Part shown: positions 18,460 to 27,506 of the stretch, one piece after another | Layout of the letters: each line of letters starts with the position of its first letter | Numbering within the stretch: the stretch's first letter is position 1 | Source: JBBPYC01 sp038200275 | Lineage (GTDB): Bacteria; Pseudomonadota; Gammaproteobacteria; Burkholderiales; Burkholderiaceae_C | NCBI GenBank assembly: GCA_038200275.1 | Contig: JBBPYC010000087.1 | Coordinates: 1-64,000 of the forward strand | Reading direction: 5' to 3' | Length of the DNA stretch: 64,000 nucleotides | The notes under the pieces: model-generated | The model's database searches: none | What the model saw: the letters and a program-made list of their open reading frames with translations, nothing else | Told to the model about the DNA's origin: nothing | Made by a program: the position numbers and the translations under genes

Positions 18460-19635
18460 ATGCTTCGCAGGGGGGTTCACCAGTTCGTGCTGGCCGGGTT
18501 GATCAGTTGGTCGCTGAGGTTGGAGGCAGCGCAGACCGGGCTTGGCGCATCGCCGCTTCGTCGCGTGCTGTCGGTAGGCCCAGGCCGCGCGATCAAGCGA
18601 ATTTCGGACGCGGCACGGCTTGCGCGAGACGGCGACTTGATTCAAGTCGATGCAGGCGACTATCTGGGCGATGCGGCCGTCTGGCAGCAGCACGACATCC
18701 GCATGCAGGCCCTGGGCGGCCGTGTCCGGTTGCTGGCTGCCGGTGCAGCGGCCGAGGGCAAGGCGATCTGGGTGCTGCGCGGCGGCCAAGTCGTGATGCA
18801 AGGCTTTGACTTTTTCGGTTGCAAGGTCGCCTCCGGCAACGGCGCTGGGGTCCGGCTCGAGACGGGCCGTGCCACGGTTCGCGACTGCGCGTCCATCGGC
18901 AACGAAATGGGCTTGCTCACCAACAACGACGCGCACACCACGCTTGACGTCATCGGCAGCGAATTCGCCCATAACTTCCGGCGCAATGCGCACAACCACA
19001 ACTTGTATGTCGGTACGATTGCCAAATTGGCCGTGACAGACAGCTATTTTCATCATGCGCGCACCGGGCATCTGCTGAAGAGCCGTGCAGCCATCAGCGA
19101 TGTGCGATACAGCCGACTGACCGATGAAGCCACGGGCCACGCAAGCTATGAAATCGAATTTCTGAATGGTGGCGAGGTGACTTTGCTTGGCAATTTGATC
19201 GCGCAGAGCGTCGGCACGGAAAACAATACCATGATCTCGTTCGGTGCGGAAGGCTACCGCTGGCCGCGCAATGCGCTGCAAATCAGCAGCAACACGCTGA
19301 TCGATCATCGCGACGATCCACACGGCGTGCGCGTTTTCGTGGCGCCTGGCGCGCCGGTCGATTTGCGTGCCGTGAACAATCTGCTGGTGGGCGCCGGTCG
19401 ATTGTTTGCACAAGGCAGCTTGGCGGGCCGCGCAAATGCACACATCGGGCTCGATGCGTTTTTGGCGGCGACCGACGCGAATCTGATGCCGGGGCGTGGT
19501 GTACCTTTGTTCGACCCAGGCCAGGCCTTGCACGACCCGGGGGCCTTGGGGTTGCCGCAGCGCGAATACGTCCACCCTCGGCATTCACGGGCACTGACAG
19601 CGCCTGCGCATAATCCCGGAGCCATGCAGCAGTAG
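18460..19635 (+). CDS. Secreted right-handed beta-helix protein
   Basis: A 391-residue protein with an N-terminal export signal (MLRRGVHQFVLAGLISWSL). Repeating short beta-strand units and many Asn/Gly turns follow (LTNNDAHTTLDVIGSEFAHN, NHNLYVGTIAKLAVTDSYFH), the look of a pectate-lyase-like parallel beta-helix. Such folds bind or cut polysaccharides; no catalytic motif for a known lyase could be assigned. It starts 4 bp after ribD and precedes the asparagine-synthetase-like gene by about 150 bp. That suggests, without proving, a role in a surface glycan. Confidence 0.7.
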   Translation: MLRRGVHQFVLAGLISWSLRLEAAQTGLGASPLRRVLSVGPGRAIKRISDAARLARDGDLIQVDAGDYLGDAAVWQQHDIRMQALGGRVRLLAAGAAAEGKAIWVLRGGQVVMQGFDFFGCKVASGNGAGVRLETGRATVRDCASIGNEMGLLTNNDAHTTLDVIGSEFAHNFRRNAHNHNLYVGTIAKLAVTDSYFHHARTGHLLKSRAAISDVRYSRLTDEATGHASYEIEFLNGGEVTLLGNLIAQSVGTENNTMISFGAEGYRWPRNALQISSNTLIDHRDDPHGVRVFVAPGAPVDLRAVNNLLVGAGRLFAQGSLAGRANAHIGLDAFLAATDANLMPGRGVPLFDPGQALHDPGALGLPQREYVHPRHSRALTAPAHNPGAMQQ

Positions 19636-19784
19636 CTGCAGTGGCCGCGATTTCTGCGACACCAACGGGACGCGCGGATAAGTCGGCTGCTCAGGCACTC
19701 GTTGCTGCGCCCCAGGTGCGGCTGTGACAAGGCCGCCCGTGCTGGTGCGGTGTCTCTTATCCCCCTCCTGTTTGCGCTTGCCTC

Positions 19785-21467
19785 ATGACCGTGTACGACT
19801 CCCCACTTATTCTTGGCTCGCCACGCTTTGCCAGTTCGCAGAAAACGCAGCCGGCCACTTCCACCGACAATGCCGACCAGGCAGCCGCATGGCGTACGGT
19901 CGGGCCGGATCAAGTTGCAACCGTCACAGGCAACTTCGCCGTTGGCATGCACGAGGCCGATGGTCGCAGCTGGATCGCGGTCGACCGGTTCGGCATCGAG
20001 GCGATCTGCTGGCGCGTCGTGGACGGCAAGCTGCGTTTTGCAGCACGCGCCGATGACTTGGTCGACGGTGACGCCGAGATCGACCCGCAGGCGATCTACG
20101 ACTATCTGTACTTCCACGTCATCCCGTCACCGCGAACGATTTTCAAGGGCGTGCATCGGTTGCCGCCCGGTCATGTCGCGGTATTCGAACACGGCGAGGT
20201 ATTGGTCAAGCCTTACTGGCAGCCGACGTTCGAGGCGCCACGCGAGACCTCGTTCGATGCGCTGGCCGTCGAATTTCGCCAATTGCTGCGCGATTCGGTT
20301 GAGGCCCAGCTCGACGGTAGCAAGCCCGGCTGTTTTCTGTCCGGTGGCACCGACAGTTCGACGGTTGCCGGCCTGATCGGTGAGGTCAGCGACCAGCAGG
20401 CGGCCACGTTCTCGATCGGTTTCGATGCACAGGGTTACGATGAGATGGCTTTTGCGCGAATCGCAGCGCAGCAGTTCAAAACCGAGCATCATGAGTACTA
20501 CGTGACGCCGGATGACTTGGTTCGCAGCATCGCCAAGGTCGCCAGCCACTTCGACCAACCATTCGGCAACTCGTCCGCCCTGCCCGCTTATTACTGCGCA
20601 AAGATGGCGCATGAGCATGGCATGACCCGATTGTTGGCGGGCGACGGCGGCGATGAGCTGTTCGGCGGAAACTCCCGCTATGCAAAGGATCGCATCTTCG
20701 GCTGGTGGGGTCTGTTGCCAAGCGGTCTGCGCACCGGTGCGCTCGAACCGCTGCTGGAGGGCCAGCGCGCAAGCGGCATCGGGTTGCTGCGCAAAACCGC
20801 GAGCTACGCCGAGCAGGCAAGCGTGCCGATGCCGGACCGCCAGCAGATGTACAACCTGCTGTTGCGGCTCGGCGCGGACAACGTGCTGACACCCGCGTTG
20901 CTTGCCCAAGTCGATCGGACTGCACCGCTTGCGCAGCAGCGCACGGTGTGGAGCAGCGGTTCGTCGGTCAATGCGAGCGCGTTGAACAAGCAGCTTGCTT
21001 ACGACTGGCGCTACACGCTTGCTGAGAGCGATTTGCCGAAAGTGCGCGGCGCCACGCAACTGGCCGGCGTGGGTGTGGGCTACCCGTTGCTGGACGACCG
21101 GCTGCTCGCGTTCTCATGCAAATTGCCGGACGCGTACAAGTTGAAGGGCTTGAAGCTGCGCTGGTTCTTCAAAGAGGCTCTGCGCGGTTTGCTGCCTGAG
21201 CAAATTATCAAGAAAAAGAAGCAAGGCTTTGGCTTGCCATTCGGCGTCTGGGCGAATGGGCACGACGGCCTGAAGGCAATTGCGCGCGAATCGCTACACG
21301 GGATTGCTGAACGCGGCGTGGTACGGCGCGATTTCGTCGACGAACTGCTGAAGAAGCGGCTGCCGGAATATCCAGGCTACTACGGCGAAATGGTCTGGAT
21401 TTTGATGATGCTGGAGCAGTGGCTGCGTGCGAAAGCGCCGAGTTTCCGTATCGATCCCGCTGGCTGA
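19785..21467 (+). CDS. Asparagine-synthetase-like protein without the glutaminase Cys
   Basis: A 560-residue protein whose C-terminal two thirds are a clear Asn synthetase/beta-lactam-synthetase domain: PP-loop FLSGGTDSS (residues 185-193), LLAGDGGDELFGGNSRY, and a C-terminal KKKKQGFGLPFGVW. The N-terminal class II amidotransferase domain is only half present. The protein begins near GNFAVGMHEADGRSWIAVDR, so the Cys2 nucleophile and most glutamine-binding residues are missing. It should adenylate a carboxylate, but with free ammonia, another amine or a partner glutaminase. In Burkholderiales such proteins often sit in exopolysaccharide loci. The true substrate is unknown. Confidence 0.75.
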   Translation: MTVYDSPLILGSPRFASSQKTQPATSTDNADQAAAWRTVGPDQVATVTGNFAVGMHEADGRSWIAVDRFGIEAICWRVVDGKLRFAARADDLVDGDAEIDPQAIYDYLYFHVIPSPRTIFKGVHRLPPGHVAVFEHGEVLVKPYWQPTFEAPRETSFDALAVEFRQLLRDSVEAQLDGSKPGCFLSGGTDSSTVAGLIGEVSDQQAATFSIGFDAQGYDEMAFARIAAQQFKTEHHEYYVTPDDLVRSIAKVASHFDQPFGNSSALPAYYCAKMAHEHGMTRLLAGDGGDELFGGNSRYAKDRIFGWWGLLPSGLRTGALEPLLEGQRASGIGLLRKTASYAEQASVPMPDRQQMYNLLLRLGADNVLTPALLAQVDRTAPLAQQRTVWSSGSSVNASALNKQLAYDWRYTLAESDLPKVRGATQLAGVGVGYPLLDDRLLAFSCKLPDAYKLKGLKLRWFFKEALRGLLPEQIIKKKKQGFGLPFGVWANGHDGLKAIARESLHGIAERGVVRRDFVDELLKKRLPEYPGYYGEMVWILMMLEQWLRAKAPSFRIDPAG

Positions 21468-21476
21468 AAAGTAGAT

Positions 21477-21851
21477 TCAGCGCGGTAGATCGCGCGCTTC
21501 CACATCAACCACGTCAGCGGTCTGGCCGCGCGAGCTGCCCGCGCGGACGGCTTCGTCCCGCCGACGGCTAAACACTGCACCGAAGCGATTGCCGTCGCGC
21601 ATCGCGCGCCACCGACTCCAGAGTTCAAACGCCTGCGGTTTGCGGCCGGTCAACAGTGCGCTGACCACGCCGAATGCAACGATCAACAGCATCGCAACGA
21701 ACAGGCTGGCCGCAACCACACCGCCAACGACCAGCAGCCCCAGGCCAATGGCGGCACCGCCCAACATACGCAAAAAAATCGGGATTTGGTTCATCTTCGG
21801 CCGCGCACCGAAACGGCGCCGGTCCCAGGTAATGTTTAGGTAACTCACCAT
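21477..21851 (-). CDS. Small two-helix membrane protein, function unknown
   Basis: A short protein with a Gly/Ala/Val-rich hydrophobic region (LGGAAIGLGLLVVGGVVAAS and VAMLLIVAFGVVSALL) that should form two membrane segments, followed by a charged Arg-rich tail. Three starts are possible (21878, 21851, 21794) and none has a good ribosome site. The 21794 start (MNQIPIFLRM) gives the cleanest membrane protein. It converges on the asparagine-synthetase-like gene with a 9-bp gap. No family recognised. Confidence 0.5.
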   Translation of the reverse strand: MVSYLNITWDRRRFGARPKMNQIPIFLRMLGGAAIGLGLLVVGGVVAASLFVAMLLIVAFGVVSALLTGRKPQAFELWSRWRAMRDGNRFGAVFSRRRDEAVRAGSSRGQTADVVDVEARDLPR

Positions 21852-21924
21852 CCTACAACTGTGGGCGCGGCGAATCATTTCAAGTCAGTAACCCGCGCAG
21901 GCAGCAAGGTTCAATCGCCCTGTT

Positions 21925-21941
21925 GCTATGGATTGCGTAGC
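21925..21941. repeat. GCTAT-N7-GTAGC intergenic hairpin
   Basis: GCTAT (21925-21929), seven bases, then GTAGC (21937-21941). This is the same 5+7+5 layout as at 40841 and 46678. It lies between the small membrane protein and dodecin. Such elements resemble degenerate copies of the short AGCTAT-rich stem-loops abundant between genes in Comamonadaceae; that link is from memory. Confidence 0.35.
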
Positions 21942-22059
21942 GTCCCAGCAAGCTGTAGCGCCCATTCATTGCGGCTACACTGGTTCTTCATCGCGGCGGA
22001 AGCAACGCGCCGCGGATGATTCATGCAACCCGATTTTTTATACGGAGACCACCCGCACC

Positions 22060-22266
22060 ATGTCCACCCACATCTACAAAATGCTTGAGCTCACCGGCTC
22101 GTCACCGAACTCCATCGAAGACGCAGTAAAAGGCGCTATCGAGAAAGCCAGTCAGAGCGTGCGCAACATTCACTGGTTCGAAGTGGTGGAAACACGCGGT
22201 CATGTGACCGACGGCAAAGTCGCCCATTGGCAGGTCACGATCAAGTGCGGCTTCACGCTCGAATAG
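22060..22266 (+). CDS. Dodecin (flavin-binding storage protein)
   Basis: A 68-residue protein with the full dodecin pattern: MSTHIYKMLELTGSSPNSIE, then KASQSVRNIHWFEVVETRG, where the Trp stacks on the isoalloxazine ring, then GHVTDGKVAHWQVTIKCGF. Dodecins form hollow 12-mers that bind FMN, FAD or riboflavin-type ligands, buffering free flavin and protecting from light damage. The ATG follows TACGGAGACC, a usable ribosome site. It is a single-gene unit. Confidence 0.93.
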   Translation: MSTHIYKMLELTGSSPNSIEDAVKGAIEKASQSVRNIHWFEVVETRGHVTDGKVAHWQVTIKCGFTLE

Positions 22267-22353
22267 GCACCACATCCTGATCATCGAGTTCGCCGACATC
22301 CGCATCCGGGCTGGCGAGTAGCAACGACCTGAAAGTTTCCCGGTCGCGTTCTC

Positions 22354-23259
22354 TCAACGGATCGTGGGGCCGATCGGTTGCGTGCCTGGCGCCGGTGCCT
22401 GCCCCGGGTACGTTGTGGGATAGACCGGCCGCGGTGGCTGGACCGGAGACTGGGACGGATAGGCCGATTGCGGCGCCTGAACTGGGTACTGGGCCGGGTA
22501 CTGAGCCGGATATGCAGACTGCGGTGCCTGCACCGGCTGCGTGGTCGGGTATGTGGCTGGCGCCTGCACCGGTTGCTGGTTCACCGGATATGAGGTTGCG
22601 CCTTGCGACACCGCTCGCTCGGCCAAGAACATTTCGACGCGGCGATTCTCTGCGCGGCCTTGCGTCGTGCGGTTGTCTGCCACCGGCTGCCGATCGCCGG
22701 CACCGCTGATGGCAACCTGCTGCGGATTCACACCGCGGGCCGCCAGATAGTCGCGCACGCTCTGCGCGCGCTGCACCGACAACGGATCGTTGATTGCATC
22801 GGTACCGGTATTGTCGGTATGGCCGATCACCCGAATCTCGGTGTTGGGCTGGTTCGCCACACCGTATGCAAACTGGTCAAGCACCGGCCGCATGTTGGGC
22901 CGAATCACGGCGCTGTTGGTATCGAACGACACGTCGCTCGGGATGTTCACCTTGAGCTGGTTGTCGGGAGTTTGCGTCACGGCGATGCCGGTGCCGACCG
23001 TGGCCTGCTCCATGGAGGCCTTCTTCTGCTGCATGTACTGCGACCACGCATAGCCGCCGAGTGCTCCGACGCCCGCGCCGATTGCGGCACCCGTCGCGTT
23101 GCGGCCGATTGCGGCACCGCCGAGCGCGCCGACACCGGCGCCGATTGCCGAGTTGCGCCCGGTCTCATTCATCCCCGCGCAGCCAGCAAGCGTCGCGGCT
23201 GCAAGGCAAGCTGCGCCGATCAACGGACGGGCCGTTGCGAATGATTGAATCGATTTCAT
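22354..23259 (-). CDS. OmpA-family lipoprotein with glycine zippers and a Pro/Gln/Tyr tail
   Basis: A 301-residue outer-membrane-type lipoprotein. The lipobox LAGC puts the acylated Cys at residue 27. Two glycine-zipper segments follow (AIGAGVGALGGAAIG and AIGAGVGALGGYAW), probably membrane-associated. The OmpA C-terminal domain (about 105-215) shows GHTDNTGTD, LSVQRAQSVRDYL and GRAENRRVEMFLAE, the peptidoglycan-binding pattern. An unusual tail of about 80 residues follows, built from YPxQ/QAPQSAYP/PVQPP units. It probably anchors the outer membrane to the cell wall; the tail's purpose is unknown. Confidence 0.87.
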   Translation of the reverse strand: MKSIQSFATARPLIGAACLAAATLAGCAGMNETGRNSAIGAGVGALGGAAIGRNATGAAIGAGVGALGGYAWSQYMQQKKASMEQATVGTGIAVTQTPDNQLKVNIPSDVSFDTNSAVIRPNMRPVLDQFAYGVANQPNTEIRVIGHTDNTGTDAINDPLSVQRAQSVRDYLAARGVNPQQVAISGAGDRQPVADNRTTQGRAENRRVEMFLAERAVSQGATSYPVNQQPVQAPATYPTTQPVQAPQSAYPAQYPAQYPVQAPQSAYPSQSPVQPPRPVYPTTYPGQAPAPGTQPIGPTIR

Positions 23260-23625
23260 GGTGGTCTTGCCTTTTTAAATTGAATGGGTCTGAAGGTTGC
23301 ACTGGCTTGCCGCCGGGAGATCGACACCGCGGCTGCGCAGATCGGCCGGGTCATATCAACCCGATGACTGCCAGGAGGCTTGCTTCAACTGTAGCAAGCG
23401 GCGGACTGCGCCAGGGTAACGATTGGGTAAACGCCTGCAGTGAAGCGGGAACGCATCGGCCGTACCGGTCTGCGTACAGTCGCGGCCAAGCGCTCGGCAA
23501 GTCGTATTTGGCCGTGGCACACTGCAGCTCTTGTATCAGCGCGCTGCCGTGTGGCCGCGCAAAAAAAACGGCCATGAAATCAATCGACTGATCTCAGCGG
23601 CCCATCAGCGAAAGGTCTGCGTCCC
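23260..23625. other. Divergent intergenic region, ompA-type gene / FAH gene
   Basis: About 365 bp between two divergent genes. No frame in it has family resemblance and no riboswitch or repeat was recognised. It should contain the promoters of both flanking genes. A short AT-rich tract lies near 23271-23285, next to the OmpA gene. Confidence 0.45.
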
Positions 23626-24336
23626 ATGTCGAGCGAATCCTATGTCTTCGATCCCTTGCCCGTTGTGTCCTTACCAGTGGTCGGCCAGTCCGCACGCTTT
23701 CCAGTGCACCGTGTCTATTGCGTCGGTCGCAATTACGTCGAGCATGCCAAAGAGATGGGCTTCACGGGCCGTGAGCCGCCGTTTTTCTTTTTGAAACCCG
23801 CCACCAGTGTGGTCGTGGTGGACGCAGGCCAGACCGGCCAGCTGCCTTACCCGTCACTCACCAAAAGTCTGCATCACGAGATTGAACTCGTGGTGGCGAT
23901 CGGCAAGGGCGGCAAAAACATCAAGGCAGCGGATGCGCACAAGCACATCTTCGGCTACGGCGTGGGTCTGGACATGACGCGACGCGACCTGCAAGGCGAA
24001 ATGAAGAAACAGGGCCGTCCGTGGGAGATCGGCAAGGCATTCGAGCATTCGGCACCCATGGGTCCGATCACGCTGGCGGCACAGGCCGGCGATGTGGCAA
24101 ATGCTGAGATCTACGTCAAGGTGAACGGCCAGGACCGCCAGCGCAGCAACGTGTCCAAACTGATCTGGAACATTGCCGAATCGATTGAGCACCTGTCGCA
24201 AGGCTGGGAACTGCAGCCGGGTGATCTGATCTTCTCCGGCACGCCGGAAGGCGTGGCGGCGGTCGAAGTGGGCGACTCGATGGAAGGCGGTGTGGCCGGC
24301 CTTGAGACGCTACGCCTGTCGGTGGTGGCCGGCTAA
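23626..24336 (+). CDS. Fumarylacetoacetate hydrolase family protein (fumarylpyruvate hydrolase-like)
   Basis: A 236-residue single-domain FAH protein. HRVYCVGRNYVEHAKEMG, FFFLKPATSV, the metal-binding HHEIELVV and GYGVGLDMTRRDLQ are all in place, as is LIFSGTPEGVAAV near the end. This short subfamily includes fumarylpyruvate hydrolases of the gentisate pathway and acylpyruvases, which cut beta-diketo acids with a bound Mg2+ or Mn2+. No gentisate dioxygenase or glutathione-linked isomerase lies next to it, so the substrate stays open. The Nudix gene follows 36 bp downstream. Confidence 0.88.
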   Translation: MSSESYVFDPLPVVSLPVVGQSARFPVHRVYCVGRNYVEHAKEMGFTGREPPFFFLKPATSVVVVDAGQTGQLPYPSLTKSLHHEIELVVAIGKGGKNIKAADAHKHIFGYGVGLDMTRRDLQGEMKKQGRPWEIGKAFEHSAPMGPITLAAQAGDVANAEIYVKVNGQDRQRSNVSKLIWNIAESIEHLSQGWELQPGDLIFSGTPEGVAAVEVGDSMEGGVAGLETLRLSVVAG

Positions 24337-24372
24337 CACCGATCCGTCCACCAGTTGCTGCTTACCTGACGT

Positions 24373-24945
24373 ATGTCGGCCGTCATTCCGCCCAAAACGC
24401 TTTCCCGTGCGCCGATTCGGCACTGCCGCAATTGCGGCAGTGCGGTGGTCTACCGCGTGCCGGACGACGGGGACACGCGTGAGCGCGCGGTCTGCCCAGC
24501 CTGCCAGACCATCCACTACGAGAACCCGCTGAATGTGGTGGGCACGGTACCCCATCTTGATCACCGTGTGCTGCTTTGCAAGCGCGCAATCGATCCGCGC
24601 TTGGGCAAGTGGACATTGCCAGCTGGCTTCATGGAGTTGGGTGAGACGTTGGCACAAGGCGCGCAGCGCGAAACCGATGAGGAAGCCGGCGCGCAGATCG
24701 AAATGGGCGCCCTGTTTTCAATCATGAACGTGACGCGAGTCGGTCAGGTCCATTTCTATTTCCTTGCGCAGCTGCTGTCTGATCGGTTCGATCCTGGCCA
24801 TGAAACCAGTGACACGTGGCTGGTCCGCGAAGAAGACATCCCGTGGGACGAAATCGCGTTTCGGACCGTCGCTGAGACCCTGCGTTGCTACTTTGCCGAC
24901 CGCCGCGCCGGCCGATTTGGATTCCATCAGCTCGACATGGCCTGA
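24373..24945 (+). CDS. Nudix hydrolase with zinc ribbon
   Basis: A 190-residue protein. An N-terminal zinc ribbon (HCRNCGSAV and CPACQTIHYENP) precedes a Nudix fold. The Nudix box begins at GFMELGETLAQGAQRETDEE and supplies the REx2EE metal-binding glutamates. The layout resembles NADH-pyrophosphatase-type Nudix proteins, cleaving nucleotide diphosphate derivatives; substrate not determinable. It probably forms a two-gene unit with the FAH gene and converges on egtD. Confidence 0.9.
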   Translation: MSAVIPPKTLSRAPIRHCRNCGSAVVYRVPDDGDTRERAVCPACQTIHYENPLNVVGTVPHLDHRVLLCKRAIDPRLGKWTLPAGFMELGETLAQGAQRETDEEAGAQIEMGALFSIMNVTRVGQVHFYFLAQLLSDRFDPGHETSDTWLVREEDIPWDEIAFRTVAETLRCYFADRRAGRFGFHQLDMA

Positions 24946-24974
24946 GGCCAGTCGGCTGCTACGCGGCGTGGCAC

Positions 24975-25976
24975 TCAGTCCGACGGCGCCCATAACCAGT
25001 GCAAACTGAAATTCTGCGCTGCATCGGTCCAGACCGGCCCCGGCGTGAACCCGGCGTGCGAAGCCAGTTTGCGCAGCCCATCGATGGTGAATTTCTGCGA
25101 ATTTTCGGTGTGCAAGGTCTGGCCCTGCACGAAATCGAACGTGCAACCGCCGACCTGCACCGCTTGCGCCGCCCGACTCATCAGATGCATCTCGATGCGT
25201 TGCAGCGGCGCGTTGTAAAACGCGCTGTGCGCAAACTGTTTGAGCACGAAGTTCGCATCCAGCTCGCGGTTCGCACGCGCGAGCAGATTCAAGTTGAACG
25301 CTGCCGTCACCCCTTGCGCGTCGTTGTACGCCGCATGCAACAGCGCCGGCTCTTTCACGAGATCGGCGCCGAGCAGCAGCGCGCCACCGCGCACCATCGA
25401 GGCAGCGGCGCGTAAAAATGCAATTGACTCCTCGGCCGTGAAATTGCCGATGGTCGAACCCGGAAAGAAACCGATGCGTCGCCCGGTGCCGGGCAGTGCC
25501 GCAGGCATGTCAAAAGGCTGCGTGTAGTCGGCTGCGACCGGCTGCACCGCAAGGTCGTGGTAGTCCCGCATCAACGCAACGGCCGCCGTCGTCAGGTGTT
25601 CGGCTGAAATATCGATGGGTACAAAGCGCTTGGGCCGATCCAGTGCGTCGAGCAACAACCGGATCTTGTGCAGCGAACCGGCACCGAACTCGATGATTTC
25701 GGCATGCGCGCCACTGAGTTTGGCGATGTCGCCTGCGTGGCGCTCGATCAGCGCGATCTCGGTGCGGGTCGGGTAGTACTCAGGCAGATCGCAGATGCGG
25801 TCGAACAGCGCCGAGCCGGCCGCATCGTAGAAATATTTGGGTGAGATGCGGCGTGGCTCCTGCCCCAGTGCTGCCAACAGGTCGTGCCGGAACGCCGCCC
25901 TGGTCGAAGCGGCAGCGCTGGCAGGCGTCACCACAGTGGTCTCGGACGCAAATTCCATCTGATTTTGTTCCACCAT
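24975..25976 (-). CDS. egtD: L-histidine N-alpha-methyltransferase EgtD
   Basis: A 333-residue SAM-dependent enzyme that trimethylates histidine to hercynine, the first step to ergothioneine. Family markers are ISPKYFYDAAGSALFDRICD, LPEYYPTRTE, the SAM loop IIEFGAGSLHKIRLLLDAL, and FPGSTIGNFT. The start is ATG at 25976, overlapping the egtB stop as ATGA, so egtB and egtD are translationally coupled. A longer in-frame reading into egtB is rejected because it only adds antifamily sequence. Confidence 0.95.
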   Translation of the reverse strand: MVEQNQMEFASETTVVTPASAAASTRAAFRHDLLAALGQEPRRISPKYFYDAAGSALFDRICDLPEYYPTRTEIALIERHAGDIAKLSGAHAEIIEFGAGSLHKIRLLLDALDRPKRFVPIDISAEHLTTAAVALMRDYHDLAVQPVAADYTQPFDMPAALPGTGRRIGFFPGSTIGNFTAEESIAFLRAAASMVRGGALLLGADLVKEPALLHAAYNDAQGVTAAFNLNLLARANRELDANFVLKQFAHSAFYNAPLQRIEMHLMSRAAQAVQVGGCTFDFVQGQTLHTENSQKFTIDGLRKLASHAGFTPGPVWTDAAQNFSLHWLWAPSD

Positions 25977-27268
25977 CAAAGGTCCCGAGCCAGCCGCAAG
26001 CCGGAGAATTGCCAACGCGCGGCCGGCGGAAAAAAGTTGCGATAAGTGCGCCGTGCATGCTCTGCGGGCGTAGCGACGCTGCCGCCGCGCAGCACGATCT
26101 GTCCCACCATGAACTTGCCGTTGTATTCGCTGACGACACCCGTCATCGGCTTGAACCCAGGGTACGGGTCGTACGACGACCGGGTCCACTGCCACACGTG
26201 CCCCGTCAACTGCGTGATCCCGGGCACATCGAACGCGGCTTCCCATTCGAACTCGGTCGGCAGCCGGGCTGCAGCCCATTCGGCAAACGCAGCCGCTTCG
26301 TAAAAGCTGAGTTGGGCGACTGGTGCATTGCGGTCCAACGCGCGCACGCCGTGTAGGCCGAACACCTGCCAGCAGTCAGCGGTTGTGCGCGGGTCGTCTG
26401 GTGCAAGCCAGTAGGCCGGCGCGTGCCATCCCTGCGCGCACACTGCGGCCCAACCGTCGGACAGCCATAGCTCGGACCGGCGATAACCCCCGTCCTCAAT
26501 GAAGTCGGCGAATGCCCCGCAGGTTACGAGCCGGTCTGCCACCGCATGTGCGCCGAGCAACACGCGATGACGCGGCGTTTCGTTGTCAAACGCAAAGCCG
26601 TCGGCAGCATGCCCGATCCACACTTCACCCGCAGGCCGCTCGATGAAGCGCGGCGCACTGGCTTCGGGCTTGGCCAGCCGCAGCATCGGCGGCTCGGGTG
26701 TGCGGTAAGCCGGCAACAACGGGTTGCAAGACAGCAGGTGCAGCGCATCGGTCAGCAGCAATTCCTGATGCTGTTGCTCGTGATGCAGCCCCAACAGAAC
26801 CAACTGCGCTGCGGCCTGCCAGTCGGGGTTGGCCTCGGCGCCCGTGCTCAAAAAGCGCTGCATCGCCTGATCGACATGGTTGCGATAGGCGAACACCTCA
26901 TCCACCGAAGGCCGCGTCAGCAAGCCCCGCTCGGGCCGCGAATGCCGCCTGCCAAGCGCTTCGTAATAAGAATTGAACAGATAGCCGAACCGGGGGTTGA
27001 ACACCCGGTAGCCGCTGGCGAACGGCTGCAACACCACGGTTTCAAAAAACCAGGTGCTGTGTGCCAGATGCCACTTGCCTGGGCTGGCATCTGCCATCGA
27101 CTGCACGCACAGGTCTTCGGCCGACAGGGGCGCGGCCCGTGCCAGCGTCTCTGCGCGAACTTGCGCATAGCGATCGGCCAGTTGGGCAGGCGCATCGGAC
27201 GCAGCGGAGAACGGCTGCTGCATCGCAGCAGCGAGGCGAGCGGCCGGAAGAGGTGAAGTTGGCGACAC
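25976..27268 (-). CDS. egtB: Hercynine sulfoxide synthase EgtB
   Basis: A 430-residue non-haem iron enzyme that joins hercynine to a cysteine-type thiol with O2. The N-terminal DinB-like domain supplies the three His ligands: WHLAH (H70) and HHEQQH (H163, H167). The C-terminal FGE/formylglycine-like domain ends in VLRGGSVATPAEHARRTYRN and FSGLRLARDL. It starts with GTG at 27268. No egtA (gamma-glutamylcysteine ligase) or egtC (amidohydrolase) is nearby, so this version may use cysteine directly or rely on cellular gamma-glutamylcysteine. Coupled to egtD by an ATGA overlap. Confidence 0.93.
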   Translation of the reverse strand: MSPTSPLPAARLAAAMQQPFSAASDAPAQLADRYAQVRAETLARAAPLSAEDLCVQSMADASPGKWHLAHSTWFFETVVLQPFASGYRVFNPRFGYLFNSYYEALGRRHSRPERGLLTRPSVDEVFAYRNHVDQAMQRFLSTGAEANPDWQAAAQLVLLGLHHEQQHQELLLTDALHLLSCNPLLPAYRTPEPPMLRLAKPEASAPRFIERPAGEVWIGHAADGFAFDNETPRHRVLLGAHAVADRLVTCGAFADFIEDGGYRRSELWLSDGWAAVCAQGWHAPAYWLAPDDPRTTADCWQVFGLHGVRALDRNAPVAQLSFYEAAAFAEWAAARLPTEFEWEAAFDVPGITQLTGHVWQWTRSSYDPYPGFKPMTGVVSEYNGKFMVGQIVLRGGSVATPAEHARRTYRNFFPPAARWQFSGLRLARDL

Positions 27269-27506
27269 GGCGGAGGAAGTCTCCAGTCAAACAAAGCGGA
27301 AGAAGCCAAATGGGTTGAACGACAGGCCTTGACCGCGCCGGTGGGCGTTCGGCACATGAATTTGATCGACCAGCCAAGGCTGCGGCGGGGCTGCGCCGAA
27401 TTACAGCACGCCCCTTTAAAACGAGCACACGGCGGGCCTATCGCCATCCACAATCGAGCTGGAGCATTCTTTGACTGCGTCCAGCCCCACGTCACTGCAA
27501 TCACCT

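Noticed and set aside
24975..26279. Longer EgtD extending into egtB
   Set aside because: The extra 100 residues are the egtB gene read out of frame; the ATG at 25976 overlapping the egtB stop gives the normal protein.
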